A stretch of 64,000 nucleotides of DNA, taken from the NCBI RefSeq assembly GCF_004798585.1, contig NZ_PPXQ01000005.1, positions 248,001 through 312,000 on the forward strand. Reading direction: 5' to 3'. Each line of letters starts with the position of its first letter. The first letter of the stretch is position 1. Shown here piece after piece: positions 62,664 through 64,000 of the stretch. The translations under genes were made by a program, and so were the position numbers. Origin of the DNA: Massilia sp. Mn16-1_5. Lineage in GTDB: Bacteria > Pseudomonadota > Gammaproteobacteria > Burkholderiales > Burkholderiaceae_D. The notes under the pieces were generated by a model, which saw nothing but the letters and a program-made list of their open reading frames with translations, did no database searches and was not told where the DNA came from.

Positions 62664-64000
62664 TTAGAGTGGCACGCGCGCCAATGCGTCCCTGAGCGCC
62701 TGGAAGCAGCGCGGGTCGAGCGCCGTGCCGACCGTCTTTTCCATCATCTCGAGCGCCTGCGGTATCGGGATCGCGCCGCGATAAGGACGCTCGGCGGTGA
62801 TGGCGTCGAAGATGTCCGCGGTGGTGATGATGCGGGTTTCGAGGTCGATCTGGTCGCCCGCGAGGCCGCGCGGATAGCCGCCGCCGTCGAGGCGCTCGTG
62901 GTGCGCGCCGGCGATGCGGCCCAATTCCGCGAAGGCGCTGATCCGTTCAAGAATGGTCTCCGTGTATTCCGCATGACGGCGAACCGCAGCCCATTCTTCG
63001 CGGTCGAGCGCACCCGCCTTGTCCAGCACGCTGTTGCTGACGCCCAGTTTGCCGACGTCGTGGAGCAGCGCGCCGCGCTTGAGCCAGCGGCGCCGCTCGG
63101 CCGGCAATCCCAGCGCTTCGGCGATCATGTCGGTGTACAGGGCCACGCGGCCGCTATGGCCGCTGGTATAGGGGCTTTTCGAGTCGACCACCTGGCCGAA
63201 CGCGGCAGCGATGTCGTCGAGGTAGTCGTCGTCGAGCGGGGTCGTATGTTCGGCCGGCTCCATGGCGAACACGGTCTTGTCGAGCTCGCTGGACGCGAGC
63301 ATGCTCCAGAAATCCGCGCGCTGCGCGACGCGTTCGAAAGCCGCGACGAGGCGTGGGTCGAACCAGCTGCCGGCGCGCGCCCGCGCTTCCTTCAGCGCCG
63401 CGTTGCGTCCGCCTTCGGCATGGAACACGTCGATCACCTGGGCCAGCAAGGCGATCCGCGAATAGACCGGAATCGCCTCGCCCGCCAGCTTGGCCGGCTT
63501 GCCCCTGCCGTCGAAATGCTCGTCGAGACTGTAGATGCCATCCGCAACGCGTTCGGGAAAACGCAGCAGGCGCGCAATCTCGGCACCGCGCGAGCAACGG
63601 GTCACGATCATTTCCTGGGCAATCGCCGGGCCGTCGCGCAGGATGGTCATCACGCTGCGGAAGCGCTCGGCCAGGCCCGCTTTCAGGCCGGTATGCTTGA
63701 GCACGAAGCCGAGCACCTGCGGCAGGCTGTCGCCCACCGTCTTGAAGTCGCGCTTGAAGTCGAGATCGTCGGTGAGGTACAGCTCGCAGATGCGGGCGGC
63801 ATTGCTGCTGCAGCCGAGGTCCTTCAGCAGCAGCGTGTAATACAGCTCCCAGAGCTGTTCGGTGCTCATCCCGGCGTCGCGCCCGATGTGCATGCCGATC
63901 CAGCAGACCCGCACACAGTGCCCGGCCGGCTGGCCTTCGGTGATGTCGAGCGCGTAGCTCAGCGAGCCGATCAGCTCGGATAGTTTCAGTTCGGTGGGCT
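62664..64000 (-). CDS. HD-GYP domain protein, c-di-GMP phosphodiesterase type (5' end outside window)
   Basis: The frame is open to the right edge, with residues reading ...KLSELIGSLSYALDITEGQPAGHC at the visible start, so the gene continues beyond the window. The C-terminal half has HDVGKLG and HHERLDGGGYPRGLAG, the HD-GYP catalytic signature. The first half contains a degenerate copy (LDEHFDGRGKPAKLAGEAIPVYSRI), so the protein is a tandem of one decayed and one intact domain. Probably hydrolyses c-di-GMP. Confidence 0.9.
   Translation of the reverse strand, partial: PTELKLSELIGSLSYALDITEGQPAGHCVRVCWIGMHIGRDAGMSTEQLWELYYTLLLKDLGCSSNAARICELYLTDDLDFKRDFKTVGDSLPQVLGFVLKHTGLKAGLAERFRSVMTILRDGPAIAQEMIVTRCSRGAEIARLLRFPERVADGIYSLDEHFDGRGKPAKLAGEAIPVYSRIALLAQVIDVFHAEGGRNAALKEARARAGSWFDPRLVAAFERVAQRADFWSMLASSELDKTVFAMEPAEHTTPLDDDYLDDIAAAFGQVVDSKSPYTSGHSGRVALYTDMIAEALGLPAERRRWLKRGALLHDVGKLGVSNSVLDKAGALDREEWAAVRRHAEYTETILERISAFAELGRIAGAHHERLDGGGYPRGLAGDQIDLETRIITTADIFDAITAERPYRGAIPIPQALEMMEKTVGTALDPRCFQALRDALARVPL

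Overview
The window looks like a chromosomal segment of a GC-rich betaproteobacterium of the Massilia/Telluria group (Oxalobacteraceae, Burkholderiales). This rests on codon use, on the look of the housekeeping proteins (TrpS, GlnS, PyrF, ExoI, chemoreceptor with a C-terminal DWEEF tail) and on the mix of c-di-GMP enzymes, type VI secretion genes and glycosidases. It is inferred from sequence appearance; no database was searched. I saw no rRNA, tRNA, CRISPR array, prophage or insertion sequence.

Layout. 1-1800: a partial membrane/coiled-coil protein and trpS, the latter behind what looks like a classical tryptophan attenuator (leader peptide with Trp-Trp and a terminator hairpin). 1994-11560: a glycosidase/sugar-nucleotide reductase fusion, a P450 plus haem-type membrane protein divergent from an AraC-type regulator, a MORN protein, a KefB-like antiporter and a CoA-transferase. 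11650-17290: a small helical protein, then a type VI secretion cassette (immunity protein, effector, VgrG) whose effector and immunity genes are visibly lower in GC. 17410-23273: an MFS exporter, a four-gene operon led by a J-domain protein with three proteins I do not recognise, and glnS. 23460-27110: an orphan CHASE histidine kinase, a protein with seven tandem WC-MGTTR repeats, a small HTH protein in an AT-rich palindrome-rich patch and a small unknown protein. 27144-39805: an epimerase-like protein, a ferredoxin reductase, an MFS exporter, a ribosome hibernation factor, a BtuF-like protein, a diguanylate cyclase, exonuclease I, pyrF, a LemA-TPM-TPM operon, an SDR, a gene-free stretch with two or three terminator-bearing RNA candidates, a zinc-ribbon protein and a VanZ-like protein.

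39965-45812 holds a Ser/Gly-rich lipoprotein and a four-gene galactose operon (galT, a probably inactive M24-fold protein, galK, a GH2 glycosidase), all translationally coupled and preceded by several palindromes. 46192-51791 has an M20 peptidase, a pirin, an asparaginase, an alpha/beta hydrolase and a UDG-fold protein. 51795-64000 is rich in signalling: a hybrid GAF histidine kinase, galM, a chemoreceptor/CheW pair, a GAF-PAS-PAS-GGDEF cyclase, an M28 peptidase, an Asn/Gln-rich repeat protein and a partial HD-GYP phosphodiesterase.

Inverted pairs of REP-like elements (GTAG followed by a palindrome) occur in at least four intergenic gaps. The strongest candidates for undescribed biology are the repeat protein at 25552, the J-domain operon, the trpS attenuator, the small RNA region at 38460-38915, and the effector/immunity pair.
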